Shown here: in pieces, positions 35,423 through 45,040 of the stretch
Layout of the letters: the number at the start of each line of letters is the position of its first letter
How positions within the stretch are numbered: the stretch's first letter is position 1
Source of the DNA: Fen-1362 sp050012695
Lineage (GTDB): Bacteria; Planctomycetota; Phycisphaerae; Sedimentisphaerales; Anaerobacaceae
Assembly (NCBI GenBank): GCA_050012695.1
Contig: JBEKGR010000004.1
Span: 1-64,000, forward strand
Length of the DNA stretch: 64,000 bases
Reading direction: 5' to 3'
Notes under the pieces: generated by a model
Databases searched by the model: none
Told to the model about the DNA's origin: nothing
The model's input: the letters and a program-made list of their open reading frames with translations, nothing else
Translations under genes and position numbers: made by a program

Positions 35423-38400
35423 CTACTCAGCGTCAAGCACCTTTTCCGGGTCCACCGGCGTGGGCTTTATCCCAGGCACGTCTTCGTAGTGTTGAAACGT
35501 ATCTTCGGATTTCTCAAACGCGGCGCGATTTCTTTCGGAAATCTTCTCTATCTCCGACAACCCTTCCAGTGTCGCCTCAGGCCTGAGTATGTTGGCTTTT
35601 ACAAAAACATACAGTTTTGAATCGAGAGCCGAGTCGCTGGTGTTGCGAAACAGGGCGCCCACAATAGGAACATCACCAAGAAGCGGAACCTTGCTGCCGC
35701 CTTTGCTCTGGTTAAGCTTCAGAAGACCGCCCAGAATTATCGTTTTGTTGTTTGGAACCGTTACGATTGTGTCAACTGTGCTCGCAACGGTGTCCGGCGG
35801 GGCGTCAGCACCAGCGCTCCGGGCGCCGAAGTCCGACCTTTCGAGCTTGACAATAAGCAGCAGCAGGTCGCCCTCGCCTATGTTGGGCTGAATCGTCAGG
35901 GTAATACCGGCGTTGTACGCCTGGTAACTGGTGCTTGTCTGGACGACACCGGAGGAGGCAGTACCAGCACCCACCACGGTATTGCCGGTTATTGCCACGT
36001 TGACGGTATCGGTGGTCTTGATTATGCCGACCTGACCGTCATTGACCAGAATTTTGGGTTTGGCCAGTACGCGGCCGTAGCTTTTTGACTGTACCGCGGT
36101 AAGAAGCGCTTGGATATGTGCGTCGCTGTAAAAACCCTGGCCCTGACCTCCCGAAACAAATGCCTCGGCTCTACTCTTCTTACCAAGAAAACCATTACTA
36201 TTAGAGTCGCCTTTCCCTCCTAGCAGAGCGGGCAGAAAATCCATCTTCCCGCCCACCGCCATTTGGGGGAATTTGCTGGCCAATTCCAGGTCGAGGTCGA
36301 AGTTGTCTGTTTTTGTAATTTCGACAAGTGTTACGTCAATAAGAACCTGGGGCCTTCTCTTGTCCAATTGTTTTATCAAATCCGCCACCCAGTCCTGATT
36401 TTTCTTGTTCGCGTAAACTATCAGCGAGAAGGTATTGGAGTCGGGAACAACAATGATGTTTTCTTCGGTTTTCTTGACGACCTTTTCTATCTTGCTATCT
36501 TTATCTTTGATAACGTCCTCGAGTAACTTCTTGAGAACCTCCGCGATATGGTCGGGCGACTGATTTTGAAGCGGGTAAACCTTGTAAGGTATCGATTTCT
36601 GCTCGCTCTCGCTGTCAACATAAGAAATAATAGTCGCAACTAATGCGTGCTGCTCAGGCGAGGCGTTGACCATAAGCGAGTTGGTTGATTCTATGACCAC
36701 CACCTGCATCTCTTCGGTGGGCAGCTCTCCTTCCGAACTTGCGCTCACAGCCGGAGCAGCAGGTGTCGGCGGTGCGGCTGGCTGTCCCGGTGCACCAGGC
36801 GTTGTTGTTCTTGAGGTAATCCTGCCGCCGGGTGTGGTCGAGCCCGTTGTTCGGCTGGCGCCAACAATGCCAAGCTCCTCAAGCTTCTTTCTTACCTCTT
36901 CGGCGTCAACGTGCTGGATTTCATACACCCGCAGTGAACGGATATCCTGCTGCGCAATGTCAAGGGTATCGATAAGTTTCTCAACAACGGCCAATTCTTC
37001 CTCCTGCCCTATCATCAAAATACGGTTGGTCCTTTCGTCGGAGTCGAGATATATCGACGATTTTACGGAACTGGACGGCGTTGCTGCCGGTGTCGGCTGG
37101 CCTGGCGTCGGCTGGCGAACAGCAGGAGGACGCCTTGGCTGAGGCGTGGCCGTGGGAGTAGTAGCGGCAATCGCAATTGACATATCGCCCAGTTGCTCGA
37201 CAAGTGTCTTAATCTTCGGGGCAAGCGTGCTGGCCATTGTGTATTTTAACTGCCGGAACTTGAACTGTTTTGGTCTGCCCGGTTTATCCACAACATCAAG
37301 AAGCTGTTCCACACGGTTCATTCGGTATGCGTAGCCGGTAACAATAATCGTTCCCCGCGTGGGTATTTCCGTTACCGCCCCGAGCTTCATGCCCTCAAGC
37401 AGCGCCTTGGCGCTGGCGGTATCGATATAGTTAAGCTGGAAAACACTGGTTACTACAACATCGCCCGCCTTAACCTGGCCGCTGTCAGCTTCTATCAGGG
37501 CGGGGTCTATTTCCAGAGTGTCGGCGATAGGGACTATTGTGACCAGATTACCCTTGCGGGACATAGCAAGGCCGGTAAACTTCAGAACTGATTCGGCAAG
37601 CGGGTATAAATCCCTTACCTTGATTGGCCCCTGAACCTTCAAACTGACCTCCATGGTCTTTATTTTGCTCTCATCGTACACATAATTGAGATTCAGATAT
37701 TTGCCAATAAGGTCGAGCAAATCGATGACTTTGAGCTTTTCGGGAAGCGCAAGCTCGAGAGTTTCATCGGCATTGACGGCATAAATGGGCTCGTATTGAT
37801 TTTGAACTTTCTCCTCATTATTTGGCTCTGCCGATGCTGTTGTTTCAAGGTTTGGCTCAGCGGTCTTCTTATCTTTGCCTGTTATTTTTTTATCGCTTTT
37901 AGCCGCTTGTTTGAGGGGTTTTATTGCGACGCTCTCTGCTTTAGGTGAGGTCTTTTGTTTTACGGTACTGCTCGATTTGAGATTGCTTTCGGCTTTGGAT
38001 ATGGAATCGAGAAGCTCGTCGAACGCCTTATCAGGGGCAGCCGGGCCTGTTCCCGCAACGGGCTGAGAGGCAAGACCCTCCTCAGGTTCAGGCAGAGGAC
38101 CGGCTCGCTTTACCACGTCGGCATACTCAACAAACTTATCCATAACCGCGACCGGGGCAATAGCAATAAGCTTGTCTTCGTGGGTATCAATAATCGCCTT
38201 GTACCCCGTCCCGCCTGGTATATTATAAAATGTTCCTATGGATATTTTCCCGATTTCGGCAGCCATCGCGTCCGCAGACGGCATCCGGTTCGCGTCAGAG
38301 GCGGGCAGCAAGACCTTCACGGCATACTTTTCGCGTGAATCCACCATAGCCAGCAAAGCCGCCGCCTTGACAAGAACATCGGGCTTTGCCGTAACCAGCA

Positions 38401-38650
38401 GCGTATTGGAGTCGCTTACCTGGGAGATATTAGTGATATTCGCATCGGCCAGAAATTGCTTACCCTGCTGAGGCGAAATGTACTTGAGTAAAAACGCCCT
38501 GTATCTGTCAGGATTAGGCGCGGCCGTCTCATTGGGTGAAGCCATATCCGCTGCCGGCGAAGACACCACAGGCGCTAAACTCCCGAAAATTACGACCGCG
38601 ATTAAACCGAATTTGCTAATCCAACCGGCGGGTCTCAGCTTTAATCCCAT
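35423..38650 (-). CDS. gspD: T2SS secretin GspD with long N-terminal extension
   Basis: About 1075 residues from ATG 38650, which has GGAG six bases before it; starts at 38662 and 38749 are also in frame. Signal peptide (FGLIAVVIFGSLAPVVSSPAAD) is followed by an extra region of about 300 residues, then N0 (LKVIDLLDLIGKYLNLNYVYD), repeated N1-N3 domains with Pro-rich linkers, and the secretin core (VLAKPKILVNDGQVG, NKTIILGGLLK, VPLLGDVPIVGALFR). Normal GspD has about 650-750 residues. First gene of the gsp operon; the extension may replace the missing GspC contact. Confidence 0.93.
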   Translation of the reverse strand: MGLKLRPAGWISKFGLIAVVIFGSLAPVVSSPAADMASPNETAAPNPDRYRAFLLKYISPQQGKQFLADANITNISQVSDSNTLLVTAKPDVLVKAAALLAMVDSREKYAVKVLLPASDANRMPSADAMAAEIGKISIGTFYNIPGGTGYKAIIDTHEDKLIAIAPVAVMDKFVEYADVVKRAGPLPEPEEGLASQPVAGTGPAAPDKAFDELLDSISKAESNLKSSSTVKQKTSPKAESVAIKPLKQAAKSDKKITGKDKKTAEPNLETTASAEPNNEEKVQNQYEPIYAVNADETLELALPEKLKVIDLLDLIGKYLNLNYVYDESKIKTMEVSLKVQGPIKVRDLYPLAESVLKFTGLAMSRKGNLVTIVPIADTLEIDPALIEADSGQVKAGDVVVTSVFQLNYIDTASAKALLEGMKLGAVTEIPTRGTIIVTGYAYRMNRVEQLLDVVDKPGRPKQFKFRQLKYTMASTLAPKIKTLVEQLGDMSIAIAATTPTATPQPRRPPAVRQPTPGQPTPAATPSSSVKSSIYLDSDERTNRILMIGQEEELAVVEKLIDTLDIAQQDIRSLRVYEIQHVDAEEVRKKLEELGIVGASRTTGSTTPGGRITSRTTTPGAPGQPAAPPTPAAPAVSASSEGELPTEEMQVVVIESTNSLMVNASPEQHALVATIISYVDSESEQKSIPYKVYPLQNQSPDHIAEVLKKLLEDVIKDKDSKIEKVVKKTEENIIVVPDSNTFSLIVYANKKNQDWVADLIKQLDKRRPQVLIDVTLVEITKTDNFDLDLELASKFPQMAVGGKMDFLPALLGGKGDSNSNGFLGKKSRAEAFVSGGQGQGFYSDAHIQALLTAVQSKSYGRVLAKPKILVNDGQVGIIKTTDTVNVAITGNTVVGAGTASSGVVQTSTSYQAYNAGITLTIQPNIGEGDLLLLIVKLERSDFGARSAGADAPPDTVASTVDTIVTVPNNKTIILGGLLKLNQSKGGSKVPLLGDVPIVGALFRNTSDSALDSKLYVFVKANILRPEATLEGLSEIEKISERNRAAFEKSEDTFQHYEDVPGIKPTPVDPEKVLDAE

Positions 38651-38967
38651 AGCACGCTCCATATTTCTCGTTACTTGTCTTTCTGGCCCGGCCTCAATCC
38701 GCCGTAAATACATATTCCCGGCAGCTCCGGACAGGCATAAAATAACCACTCCAAATTAGACAACGAAACCACCCCAAAGTTCCGTATTTTCCTGACTTTA
38801 CACACCGGACTTTTGGCTGATTTATCGAGGCCGATTCGTGGTCTTTCTGACGCTAAAAAGAACGGTTAAACCATAGTGGCGACCGTCCTATAAAACATCG
38901 CTTTTCAGCCCAAAAAAAGGCATAAATGCCCTTTCCGCGGCTGTTGAAAAACCCGACAAAGGATTTG
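38651..38967. other. Gap upstream of the T2SS operon
   Basis: About 317 bases between gspD and the cytochrome gene. It should hold the T2SS promoter (minus strand) but no convincing -35/-10 pair was found. No gene, hairpin with U run, or repeat of the types seen elsewhere was recognised. Confidence 0.5.
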
Positions 38968-40386
38968 TTATCGAATGTTATGTTTTGCGGGTTGATTAGG
39001 TTCTTTGACCCTGACCATCGAAACCGGCTCTCTCCAGTGCACGATTTTCTCGAAGTATTGCTTCTGGTTGGAGGCGTATTCCCCGCTATGTTCGGCAGTA
39101 TGGCAGTCGCTGCAAGTTGAGATCGGGCCTGAGGTTTCGATTGCCCCCAGCGACCTGAGGTGCTCTGAGCCGGGACCGTGGCAGTTTTCGCAGCCGACGT
39201 CTTTCATTTCAGGCGTCTTCCTCGGTGAGACATAGCCGGTCTGGTATTGCATCCCTACAACGTGGCAAACGATACATTCGGGGTCGTATTCAGAGCCGAC
39301 CTTTTCGAGCGTGGCAAATGCCCCGGCGTGCCTGCTGTCCGGCGACGCCTGTTTGCTCAATCCGGGTATGAAAACCTGCTTGCTTGTCATCCACTTATCG
39401 TATTCGTAGTCGTGGCATAGTTTGCAGTATTTCGAGCCGACGTATTCGAGGTTGTCCGGCAGGACAAAACGCGGATACCTTTCGACTAAATTGGCGTCTT
39501 TGACCAATCGCTGGTAATCCTTATAAAGCTCAACAAGCGGCTGATATTGCGGTATGTCCTCCGTAACCGGCACCGAAGAAAACACTAATCGAGGTTTCTG
39601 TCTCGCTCTGTCAAATCTCACCTGGATTTTGCCGACGTATTTGCCTATCCGGCCCGCCGATATTACTAATGGACTGTTATTGACGTCGCCAACGAGCGTC
39701 GGCTCATCGGATTGCGTTGGAACTATCAGCAAATCGACGAGTTCCATTTTCGCAACGGTCGCTATTGTTTTTGCGTCGGCCTGGTTGAGAATCAGGATTT
39801 TCACCGCCAAATGCGACCCCGCAGACGACGCCAGCAGGTCGGGCAGCCGTGCAATCTGGCCCTCGGTTTCCGCGGCAGCAACGACCGCTTCAACAGATGA
39901 CCCGTTCAAAGTAAATGTCCTGGTAAATTTGGCCGGCATTTTTATATCATCAGAGCTGCCGGCGGTTATACAGTTGAAAGCAGAGCCGAGACCATCGAGA
40001 AATCCCGCATCGCGAGCGACGAGAATATCCTGCCCGGTCAGATTGACTACGTTGTACCCGAGCTGCGTGTAGGCCTGCACAATAATGCCGAATTTAATCA
40101 GGCCCTGCGCGGTTGTCTCCTCGACCAATGAGCCTGTATCAATGATTAGACGATTTTGAGGGCTTACTGCATTAAAAACCGCATATCGCCTGTCAAGTCC
40201 GCCTAATTGTCCGCCCGAACAGCCGCACGGCTTCATCGAGCCAAGCTCGTTACTCGTGAAGAAAATAGTAATAGTTTGCCGAGCAGCTTGCTCTGAAAAA
40301 TCCTGAGATTGCGGTGTCGTAGCCGCTCCTGGCGCCGCGAGCACCGTTGTCGCAGCCATCAGACAGATAGCAACTATTTTCCCCGT
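38968..40386 (-). CDS. Exported tetrahaem cytochrome c554-like protein with UshA-like N-terminal half
   Basis: About 472 residues from ATG 40386 (MTGKIVAICLMAATTVLAAPG), which gives a clean signal peptide; a GTG at 40440 overlaps the neighbour. The N-terminal half (FFTSNELGSMKPCGCSGGQLGGLDRRYAVF, LIIDTGSL, YNVVNLTGQDI) resembles the 5'-nucleotidase/metallophosphatase fold, although its metal ligands are not all clear. The C-terminal third has four haem motifs: CKLCH, CIVCH, CENCH and CSDCH. Periplasmic electron transfer linked to a phosphoesterase-like domain is inferred. It follows a DUF1573 gene. Confidence 0.82.
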   Translation of the reverse strand, partial: TGKIVAICLMAATTVLAAPGAATTPQSQDFSEQAARQTITIFFTSNELGSMKPCGCSGGQLGGLDRRYAVFNAVSPQNRLIIDTGSLVEETTAQGLIKFGIIVQAYTQLGYNVVNLTGQDILVARDAGFLDGLGSAFNCITAGSSDDIKMPAKFTRTFTLNGSSVEAVVAAAETEGQIARLPDLLASSAGSHLAVKILILNQADAKTIATVAKMELVDLLIVPTQSDEPTLVGDVNNSPLVISAGRIGKYVGKIQVRFDRARQKPRLVFSSVPVTEDIPQYQPLVELYKDYQRLVKDANLVERYPRFVLPDNLEYVGSKYCKLCHDYEYDKWMTSKQVFIPGLSKQASPDSRHAGAFATLEKVGSEYDPECIVCHVVGMQYQTGYVSPRKTPEMKDVGCENCHGPGSEHLRSLGAIETSGPISTCSDCHTAEHSGEYASNQKQYFEKIVHWREPVSMVRVKEPNQPAKHNIR

Positions 40387-40417
40387 CATTACCGCCACGG
40401 TTTTGTTTATGTTGCCT

Positions 40418-41530
40418 TTAGTTTCGCTGATAAAAACCACGGCAGACGACTTCTACTTTTTCGCCGTCTTTCGTGGTTATCGTGAACGTATCAGTAAACC
40501 TCCCCCCCGGGTTTGCTGGCGTCGGAGGAAGCACCGAAAGGTTAAACTTGTAACGGGTTCCGACTTTTTCCTGGCTGATAACTTTTATGGTACCTTCCTT
40601 GGAGGTCGCCGAGGCGATTTCAAAATCTTCGTTGTAATTATTGAGCAGCCATAATTCTCGTTCTTGGGCCTTCCCGGCTTCAGCGTTGAGTATATTGATG
40701 GCCGGCGGGTCAACCTTTAATCTCGGCAGAACAGTGAAAGGAACGGTAACCGTGGGGCATTCCGGATGGGTGGTCTTAATTTCTATTTGCCCGGTGGTGT
40801 TGACGCCTGCCTTTTGCACATCAATTTTGGTTTTAAGCACAAATTTTACGCCCTTCTTGTTCGGGTCAAAATCTGCTGAAACAGCGTCGCTGGTGGAGCC
40901 GAACGAGGTAATCGCGAAATTTTGGTCATCGATGCTTCGCACGGTCAAGTCCATAATCCCGGCCTTTTCCCCTTTGAGCGTATATTCCAGCTTCTCCGGC
41001 TCGTAAACAATCTTCTGTACGATAGCGGCTTTGATGGTCAGCTCTATTCGCGGGTTAACAGGGTCATTCGACATAACATAAAGATGTCTCGTCCTGACGC
41101 CGCTGCCCTTGTCGGCGTTGTATCCGGCGTCAATCACACCTTCTTCTCCGGGAGCGTATTCCTTCTTGTCGAGCGTAAAGACCGTGCAGCCGCAGGTCTT
41201 GGTAACCTCGCTTATCTTGAGGACCCCCTCGCCTTTATTTGCGAACTTGAACTTGCACATAGTAAGAGAACCCGGGGCAACCGAGCCGAAATCGTGGGTG
41301 GGCTCCTCGAAGATAAGTTTGGGCGGCGGCCCGTTGGGTTCAGCCGCGTTGGGTTCCGCCGTTGCCTTTGGCTGGGCCTTGACCTGCGGACTCACCGCGT
41401 TGGCTTCAGCCGCGGTTTTTGAGGCCGGCGCCTGCGCACCAATCGCCTGACTTGCAAACCAGCCCTGCAAAACCAGTACAAAAACAATGATACCGGCAAT
41501 TAAGTTCAACTTTCCGTTCTTCATCTTCAT
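40418..41530 (-). CDS. Exported DUF1573 domain protein
   Basis: 370 residues, ATG 41530 with AGGAGAA upstream. Signal peptide (LIAGIIVFVLVLQGWFASQAIGA), an Ala/Pro/Asn linker (AEANAVSPQVKAQPKATAEPNAAEP) and one DUF1573 domain (about 70-170: IFEEPTHDFGSVAPGSLTMCKFKFANKGEGVLKISEVTKTCGCT). A second beta-sandwich follows up to the end (VVCRGFYQRN). DUF1573 proteins with the CGCT motif are frequent beside cytochromes in Planctomycetes and Bacteroidetes. Its stop is 32 bases before the proposed cytochrome start, suggesting an operon. Confidence 0.88.
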   Translation of the reverse strand: MKMKNGKLNLIAGIIVFVLVLQGWFASQAIGAQAPASKTAAEANAVSPQVKAQPKATAEPNAAEPNGPPPKLIFEEPTHDFGSVAPGSLTMCKFKFANKGEGVLKISEVTKTCGCTVFTLDKKEYAPGEEGVIDAGYNADKGSGVRTRHLYVMSNDPVNPRIELTIKAAIVQKIVYEPEKLEYTLKGEKAGIMDLTVRSIDDQNFAITSFGSTSDAVSADFDPNKKGVKFVLKTKIDVQKAGVNTTGQIEIKTTHPECPTVTVPFTVLPRLKVDPPAINILNAEAGKAQERELWLLNNYNEDFEIASATSKEGTIKVISQEKVGTRYKFNLSVLPPTPANPGGRFTDTFTITTKDGEKVEVVCRGFYQRN

Positions 41531-41729
41531 TTCTCCTGATACAGCATATTAAGCGAGGTAAACCCCACTAACAATTTTTCCGAAAAGTCGGATTATACCA
41601 TAAATCCACTCCCGCAACAAGTGTATATATGGCTCTTTATACTGCCGTCAGGCAGCCAAAAGTTCTTCCTCATACGCCCGGTTCTCCCTGAGTGCTGCTT
41701 ACTTGGCTTGAAACAGGGGACCCAAGTTA

Positions 41730-41863
41730 ACGATATACTAAATACTATCGACTAACCACTATCGACTCTTATTCGCCGAAAGCGGATTTGCCGGGGTTAC
41801 TTTATTGCCGGGGATCCAGGATTACGATATACTATCGACTAACCCCTCTCCACTTTCTACTTT
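41730..41863. repeat. CGACTA-type repeat blocks in gap 41531-41892
   Basis: Two blocks carry CGATATACTA...ACTATCGACTAACC...TATCGACT (41730-41768) and CGATATACTATCGACTAACCCC (41825-41847). The same units flank the S23 gene at 53812-53893 and 54262-54300. No gene is supported in this 362-base gap. Confidence 0.7.
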
Positions 41864-41892
41864 CTCGCGCAGCGCGGCCGGGGTTTGTTTGC

Positions 41893-44280
41893 TTAATCCA
41901 CATCTTCTATTTCTTTAAGTATTGTTTCGTTTGCCATTACATGCAATAGAATCTTAGCTAAGCCCTTCATTATGAAGGATGTCATTTCTGGTGGATCGTA
42001 GTGTAATTTCTCATCGTTATATTTATGTTCATTTGTTTCTTGTGTCTTTTTTAGTTTCTGGTGTAATTCGTAAAAAAGCACTAATGATATTAAGTACACT
42101 GATATTTTATATGTGCGCTGAGCAACCTCTATCTTTTTGCCGTCAAGCTTTTTTGTTCTGATGAACTTGTCGAGTTCTTGCGACTCCATATTAATTGCTA
42201 CGGCATCAATTAAAGTCCCTTCTTCGCTTGATTCTTGGAGGCGGCAAATGTCTAATTCGTTCCATCCATAGTCCGCCCAGCAACCATAATCTTGTTTTTT
42301 CTCTCTATAGACATCTATTATTGTTGGTAATGAGTATTCTTTTTTCTTTTCAACATCTTTGTGAGTTGAGTCGCTATGCGGCTTATCAATAACTACTTCG
42401 GCAATTAAGTGATGTGGGCCGTCAGGAGAACTCATTTCAATATCTATAGGAACGTGCGTACCAACAGGCAACATTTTTTTTGGTTTTACTCTTAACCTAA
42501 TAGATCCTTCGTTAGGGCCAACAACATTAACATCTATACTATCTTCATAATTAGGCCCGGGGCCAGGGCCGGGACCAGGCCCCACACCAGAACGAGGCCT
42601 TAAAATCCTTATTTTTATTTCTCCTTTATCATGAGGACGCATCAAATATTCATTCTCTACATCGGTTTCAATATTTATCTTACATTCGCCATTCTGAGGC
42701 AGCATTTTATATTTGCCATCCTTCAGGTTTGCAAAGCTGAAGATCGTAGGATATCTTTTTCCATTAAATTTTTCTCGTTTGGACTCAATATACTTTTTTA
42801 CTTTGGTCAATTCTACACCGATAACACCACCATTGAAGCCCAAAAGCTTTTCTATTTCCTTATCATCCTTTAGTAGCTTTCCAACCAAGTTTTTTAAAAA
42901 AGTTTCATCTTTAGGATTTTTAAATATTTGTTCTTTTCGCCACTCTTCATCAAGGGTTGTAAGATATTCGTTATCCTTGAGTTCTTTAACAATATTATCA
43001 ACTAGATTCCTATATTGGGCTATATCACGCATTTGCGACCGTGAAGACATAAATATATCTTCGTGGAGCTCCCTGGGCATGCCCGAACAATCAACATTTA
43101 TCAATAAATGACCTTTTAAATATGCTTTTTTTAACTCCTGACTTATAAATCTGTTATCTATTGAATGTTGTACTTGTCCATTTACAGAGAAAGTCAACGC
43201 CATATCCCGTATAAATTCTCTTGTTGAAACATCTCGCTTAAAAACTATTACCTCAAGAGGATACTTTACTCCATCTGATTCTATTTTTACAGAAAAAGGG
43301 TTCTCAACGTTTTCTCTGCTATCAAGAAAACAGCGCATTCTATTGCCATGCATAACTTTGGTAGGCGTTCTACCCTTCTCATATCGTCCCTTCGTATATC
43401 TCTTTTCGTACATTAAAATTGGAAGAGCTGGTTTATAAAGATATCTGTTGAGCTCACGCCATAAATCAAGCGTTATATCTGATGGATTTCTCAAATCGTA
43501 ATTATAGAGCTTAATATAGGTGCCGGATTCAAATTTTTTATTGAATAAGCCAAGTTCCAGAGGGCTACTTTCAAATTCAAAAACTTTCCCATTTTCATCA
43601 ATGCAATATTCATACCAAGAAAATTTTACGTGTTCGCCAATTCCCCTATTTCGTCTTACTAATGTAAACCCATATTTATTTTTCTCTCCTAATGGCCAAC
43701 TTTTTCGTGATAGTATAAACTGATACCTATTCTCCCCACAAAATGGAAGTGCCGCTGTACCTCCCATATTATACTTACCCTGAACAAAGAAAATATCACT
43801 CTTATTTTTTTTATTTAGTGAAACTAAAGTATTCGGAAAATCCTGCGGATTTTGCCCTTCGCCAGAATCCGCAATTACAATATTAGGTTTATCAAGGGAG
43901 CCCTCAGCAATAACCTGAATATCAGATGCCAATCCCCTTCTTTGAGAATCTTTCATATCTGCATATTTAGCTTCATTAAGACCAAAGTATCTTTCCAAAG
44001 CTTCTTCGATAGACTGGGCAGAAGAAGGCAATTTCGGGTCGTCTCCTTTAATCATGCACTTTTTAATAAGAATAGCGTCAATTGAATTGGTTATTTTTTC
44101 TATAAGAGAGGGAACCGCTTCGGGAGATTGGCCTGTAATAGTGCCTATATTATTAGCCACATCACCATAGTGCTTCCAATTTTCTTTCTTAGCTAAAATT
44201 GGATGATTTGTTATTATCTTAGAAACCGCCTCTTCTGATTCGGCCAACGCTAATTTCATACAAAGTTCTTTTGAGTTCAT
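41893..44280 (-). CDS. GHKL (Hsp90/MutL-type) ATPase with Ig-like and helical C-terminal parts, possible defence protein
   Basis: 795 residues from ATG 44280, preceded by GGGAGG. Bergerat-fold ATP motifs are visible: EKITNSIDA (N box, about 62-70), ADSGEGQNPQDF (DxGxG, about 137) and GKYNMGGTAALPF (G2, about 170). A middle domain with MSSRSQMRDIAQYR follows, then the linker SGVGPGPGPGPGPNYED (about 600), an Ig-like beta domain and a helical C-terminus. It does not look like MutL, GyrB, HtpG or a histidine kinase. DNA is visibly more A+T-rich than the flanks. Forms an operon with the winged-helix gene upstream. Function unknown; an anti-phage role is a hypothesis. Confidence 0.75.
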   Translation of the reverse strand: MNSKELCMKLALAESEEAVSKIITNHPILAKKENWKHYGDVANNIGTITGQSPEAVPSLIEKITNSIDAILIKKCMIKGDDPKLPSSAQSIEEALERYFGLNEAKYADMKDSQRRGLASDIQVIAEGSLDKPNIVIADSGEGQNPQDFPNTLVSLNKKNKSDIFFVQGKYNMGGTAALPFCGENRYQFILSRKSWPLGEKNKYGFTLVRRNRGIGEHVKFSWYEYCIDENGKVFEFESSPLELGLFNKKFESGTYIKLYNYDLRNPSDITLDLWRELNRYLYKPALPILMYEKRYTKGRYEKGRTPTKVMHGNRMRCFLDSRENVENPFSVKIESDGVKYPLEVIVFKRDVSTREFIRDMALTFSVNGQVQHSIDNRFISQELKKAYLKGHLLINVDCSGMPRELHEDIFMSSRSQMRDIAQYRNLVDNIVKELKDNEYLTTLDEEWRKEQIFKNPKDETFLKNLVGKLLKDDKEIEKLLGFNGGVIGVELTKVKKYIESKREKFNGKRYPTIFSFANLKDGKYKMLPQNGECKINIETDVENEYLMRPHDKGEIKIRILRPRSGVGPGPGPGPGPNYEDSIDVNVVGPNEGSIRLRVKPKKMLPVGTHVPIDIEMSSPDGPHHLIAEVVIDKPHSDSTHKDVEKKKEYSLPTIIDVYREKKQDYGCWADYGWNELDICRLQESSEEGTLIDAVAINMESQELDKFIRTKKLDGKKIEVAQRTYKISVYLISLVLFYELHQKLKKTQETNEHKYNDEKLHYDPPEMTSFIMKGLAKILLHVMANETILKEIEDVD

Positions 44281-44320
44281 TTCGGTAGTCCTCCCTTTTT
44301 CGAAATCCCATTTTGTTGGA

Positions 44321-44908
44321 TTACTTACCTCCCTGTTCGGCCCACACGTTTTGTGCCTTTTCTGAAATATCTGGCGGTATATTGTACCCTTCTCGTCCAA
44401 CCTGGCTTATTAGATTCCATTCACGAAGGGCCGCAAGAACTACATAAACTTGATATGCTGGCATAGAATCTTCCGTCGTTGCACTTATTTTTTCAATTAC
44501 CGCTTCGGCCATAAAAGGCCCGCTTCCTTCTCTTGCCAGCGCAGACATTGTGTTTACTATTGTGTCGAATGATGTTCGTGGTACTTTGTGTTCGTATTCC
44601 TCTTTTTGTTTTCTTGACCAACCTATTCTATACAACGAACCTTTCCTTATTTCAATTCTTGGCAATCCTTCTGGCTTACCTCGTCTGGCAACCTTTTTTT
44701 GCTCTTTTCTGCTTGCAGGCCCCTCTTTTTCTTCTACCGATTTCGAAGATCTAATTCCATTCCCCGAAATCCGTTCGGACAATTCTTTTATATTCACGGC
44801 AACGCTGCGACATATATCAACATTGCGGTATTCACCAGCACGAGCGGCCTCCGCCATCGCTTCTCTTAATTCTTCCTCAGTCCTTTTCAATATCTCCAAC
44901 ACCTTCAT
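44321..44908 (-). CDS. Winged-helix protein, partner and possible repressor of the GHKL ATPase gene
   Basis: 195 residues, ATG 44908 with AAGGAG eight bases upstream. Residues 1-55 form a helical, coiled segment (KRTEEELREAMAEAARAGEYR), 56-85 a basic linker rich in Lys, Arg and Glu, and about 110-185 a winged-helix-like domain (TSFDTIVNTMSALAREG, YQVYVVLAALREWNLISQVGREGYNI). Ends 40 bases before the ATPase start. The promoter of the pair contains a perfect inverted repeat, so autoregulation is likely, but an effector role with the ATPase is equally open. Family not recognised. Confidence 0.7.
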   Translation of the reverse strand: MKVLEILKRTEEELREAMAEAARAGEYRNVDICRSVAVNIKELSERISGNGIRSSKSVEEKEGPASRKEQKKVARRGKPEGLPRIEIRKGSLYRIGWSRKQKEEYEHKVPRTSFDTIVNTMSALAREGSGPFMAEAVIEKISATTEDSMPAYQVYVVLAALREWNLISQVGREGYNIPPDISEKAQNVWAEQGGK

Positions 44909-44932
44909 TTTGTCGACTCCTTAAAATGCGTT

Positions 44933-44977
44933 CTATTATATTTCATATAATATAATAGAGCCAAGCGTGCCTGTCAA
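44933..44977 (-). promoter_or_regulatory. Promoter with overlapping operator-like palindrome
   Basis: On the minus strand TTGACA (44977-44972) is followed by a 17-base spacer and TATATT (44954-44949). The -10 region lies inside a perfect inverted repeat CTATTATATT (44933-44942) / AATATAATAG (44949-44958) with a 6-base centre. The palindrome ends 25 bases before the start of the winged-helix gene. This is the arrangement expected for a self-repressed operon. Confidence 0.7.
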
Positions 44978-45040
44978 TATATTTTTTGTTATATTTTACA
45001 TATTTTTTTAACCCCCTGTTTCAAACCCCATTTTTAGCTC

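Noticed and set aside
41640..41700. Possible transposase tail (minus-strand peptide ALRENRAYEEELLAA)
   Set aside because: Too short to assign; no further transposase sequence, inverted repeats or target duplication around it.
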